Shown piece by piece: positions 5,343 to 6,295 of a DNA stretch of 6,295 bases; positions within the stretch are counted from its first letter, which is position 1, and every line of letters starts with the position of its first letter. The stretch covers positions 1 through 6,295 of the forward strand of contig JAQSYR010000226.1 of assembly GCA_029256035.1 (NCBI GenBank). The letters run 5' to 3'. Source of the stretch: Anaerocolumna sp. (GTDB lineage: Bacteria > Bacillota > Clostridia > Lachnospirales > Lachnospiraceae). The translations under genes and the position numbers were made by a program. Under the pieces are notes generated by a model. The model saw nothing but the letters and a program-made list of their open reading frames with translations, made no database searches and was not told the DNA's origin.

Positions 5343-6295
5343 ATGAAGACTTATTTGGTAACTGGTGGAGCTGGATTTATCGGATCAAATTATATACAAT
5401 ATATGTTTCAAAAATATGAGAATAACATAAGAATCATTAACGTAGACAGCTTAACCTATGCAGGCAATTTAGAAAATTTAAAAGAGGTAAGTGGAAGAGA
5501 AAATTATATTTTCCTAAAAGAAGACATTTGCAATAAGGATGCCATCCAGAATATTTTCCAGACTTATGACATTGATAGGGTGGTTCATTTTGCAGCAGAA
5601 AGCCATGTTGACAGAAGCATCCGAAATCCCCAGGTATTTGTAAGTACCAATGTATTAGGTACTGTTAATTTATTAGATGCTGCAAAACTTGCATGGGAAA
5701 CAGAAGATGGATTCAAGGAAGATAAAAAGTATTTACAGGTCTCCACAGATGAAGTATATGGTTCCTTAGAAGATGAGAATGACTATTTTTATGAAACAAC
5801 ACCAATTGATCCTCACAGTCCTTACTCTGCAAGCAAAGCATCTGCAGATATGCTGGTAAAGGCATACATAGATACCTTTCATTTTCCAGCCAATATTACA
5901 CGCTGCAGTAATAATTATGGACCTTATCAATTCCCGGAGAAACTAATTCCTTTAATGATTCATAATGCATTACAGGGCAAAAAACTTCCGATATACGGTG
6001 ATGGTAAAAACGTAAGAGACTGGCTTTATGTCATGGATCATGCCAAAGCCATTGATATGGTAATGGAACAGGGACGGATCGGACAAGTTTATAATGTGGG
6101 CGGACACAATGAAAAACAAAATATTGAGATTGTTAACCTGATTATAGAAACTTTATATGATTTATTACCAGAGAAGGATCCAAGGAAGGCCCATGTAAAC
6201 AAGGATTTAATTACTTATGTGGAAGATCGTAAGGGCCATGACAGACGTTATGCAATTGCACCGGATAAAATCAAATCAGAAATAGGATGGCAACC
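5343..6295 (+). CDS. rfbB: dTDP-glucose 4,6-dehydratase (3' partial)
   Basis: The ATG at 5343 follows GGAGG (5331-5335) by 7 bp and the frame is open to the right edge: 317 complete codons and two further bases. The enzyme uses bound NAD+ to convert dTDP-glucose into dTDP-4-keto-6-deoxyglucose. Visible are GGAGFIGSN (8-16), NVDSLTYAGNLENL (33-46), HFAAESHVDRSI (82-93), the catalytic STDEVYG (134-140, with Asp136 and Glu137), Tyr161-xxx-Lys165 in YSASK, RCSNNYGPYQFPEKLIPL (187-204), IYGDGKNVRDWLYV (217-230) and YNVGG (250-254). Near the edge RKGHDRRYAI (296-305) and IGWQ are the usual C-terminal motifs, so only about 20-35 residues should be missing. A 64-bp gap separates it from rfbD. Identification is firm; it is the pathway's second enzyme although fourth in gene order. 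Confidence 0.96.
   Translation, partial: MKTYLVTGGAGFIGSNYIQYMFQKYENNIRIINVDSLTYAGNLENLKEVSGRENYIFLKEDICNKDAIQNIFQTYDIDRVVHFAAESHVDRSIRNPQVFVSTNVLGTVNLLDAAKLAWETEDGFKEDKKYLQVSTDEVYGSLEDENDYFYETTPIDPHSPYSASKASADMLVKAYIDTFHFPANITRCSNNYGPYQFPEKLIPLMIHNALQGKKLPIYGDGKNVRDWLYVMDHAKAIDMVMEQGRIGQVYNVGGHNEKQNIEIVNLIIETLYDLLPEKDPRKAHVNKDLITYVEDRKGHDRRYAIAPDKIKSEIGWQ

Overview
The window reads as chromosomal DNA of a low-GC Firmicute, most likely a Clostridia / Lachnospiraceae-type anaerobe. This rests on the AT-rich base composition, the near-universal AGGAGG-type ribosome binding sites, the use of a TTG start, and the gene families present. No insertion sequence, CRISPR array, tRNA or rRNA is visible. 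All supported genes are on the + strand.

Left block (1-2692): the C-terminal part of a Crp/Fnr-family regulator is followed by a three-gene set. This holds a hemerythrin-type di-iron protein related to the RIC/ScdA/YtfE iron-sulfur repair family, a 78-residue DUF1858 protein, and a 400-residue DUF438 + hemerythrin + PAS protein. The regulator carries an E-T-I-S-R recognition helix like that of FNR. Between it and the first target gene lies a near-perfect FNR box (TTGAT-N4-ATCAC, 460-473), centred about 41.5 bp upstream of the start predicted from a TATAAT at 496-501. This matches a class II FNR-activated promoter. A strong intrinsic terminator (2664-2692) closes the unit. Together this suggests a stress module sensing oxygen, nitric oxide or redox state, with iron-binding proteins as output.

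Right block (2719-6295): a small DUF454 membrane protein with a TTG start leads directly into an rfbA-rfbC-rfbD-rfbB cluster for dTDP-L-rhamnose synthesis, with short gaps and good ribosome binding sites. rfbB runs off the right edge. RfbA makes dTDP-glucose, RfbB dehydrates it to the 4-keto-6-deoxy sugar, RfbC epimerises it, and RfbD reduces it to dTDP-L-rhamnose.

Two genes look damaged. rfbC stops after 124 codons, just past its FAHGF motif, and lacks about 60 C-terminal residues. The RIC-like gene has its ribosome binding site and first codons in one frame and its hemerythrin domain in another, and the cysteine motif of the N-terminal domain is missing. Alternatively, the RIC-like locus is a short leader ORF coupled by an ATGA overlap to a hemerythrin-only protein. 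These two anomalies and the FNR-box promoter are the points most worth checking.
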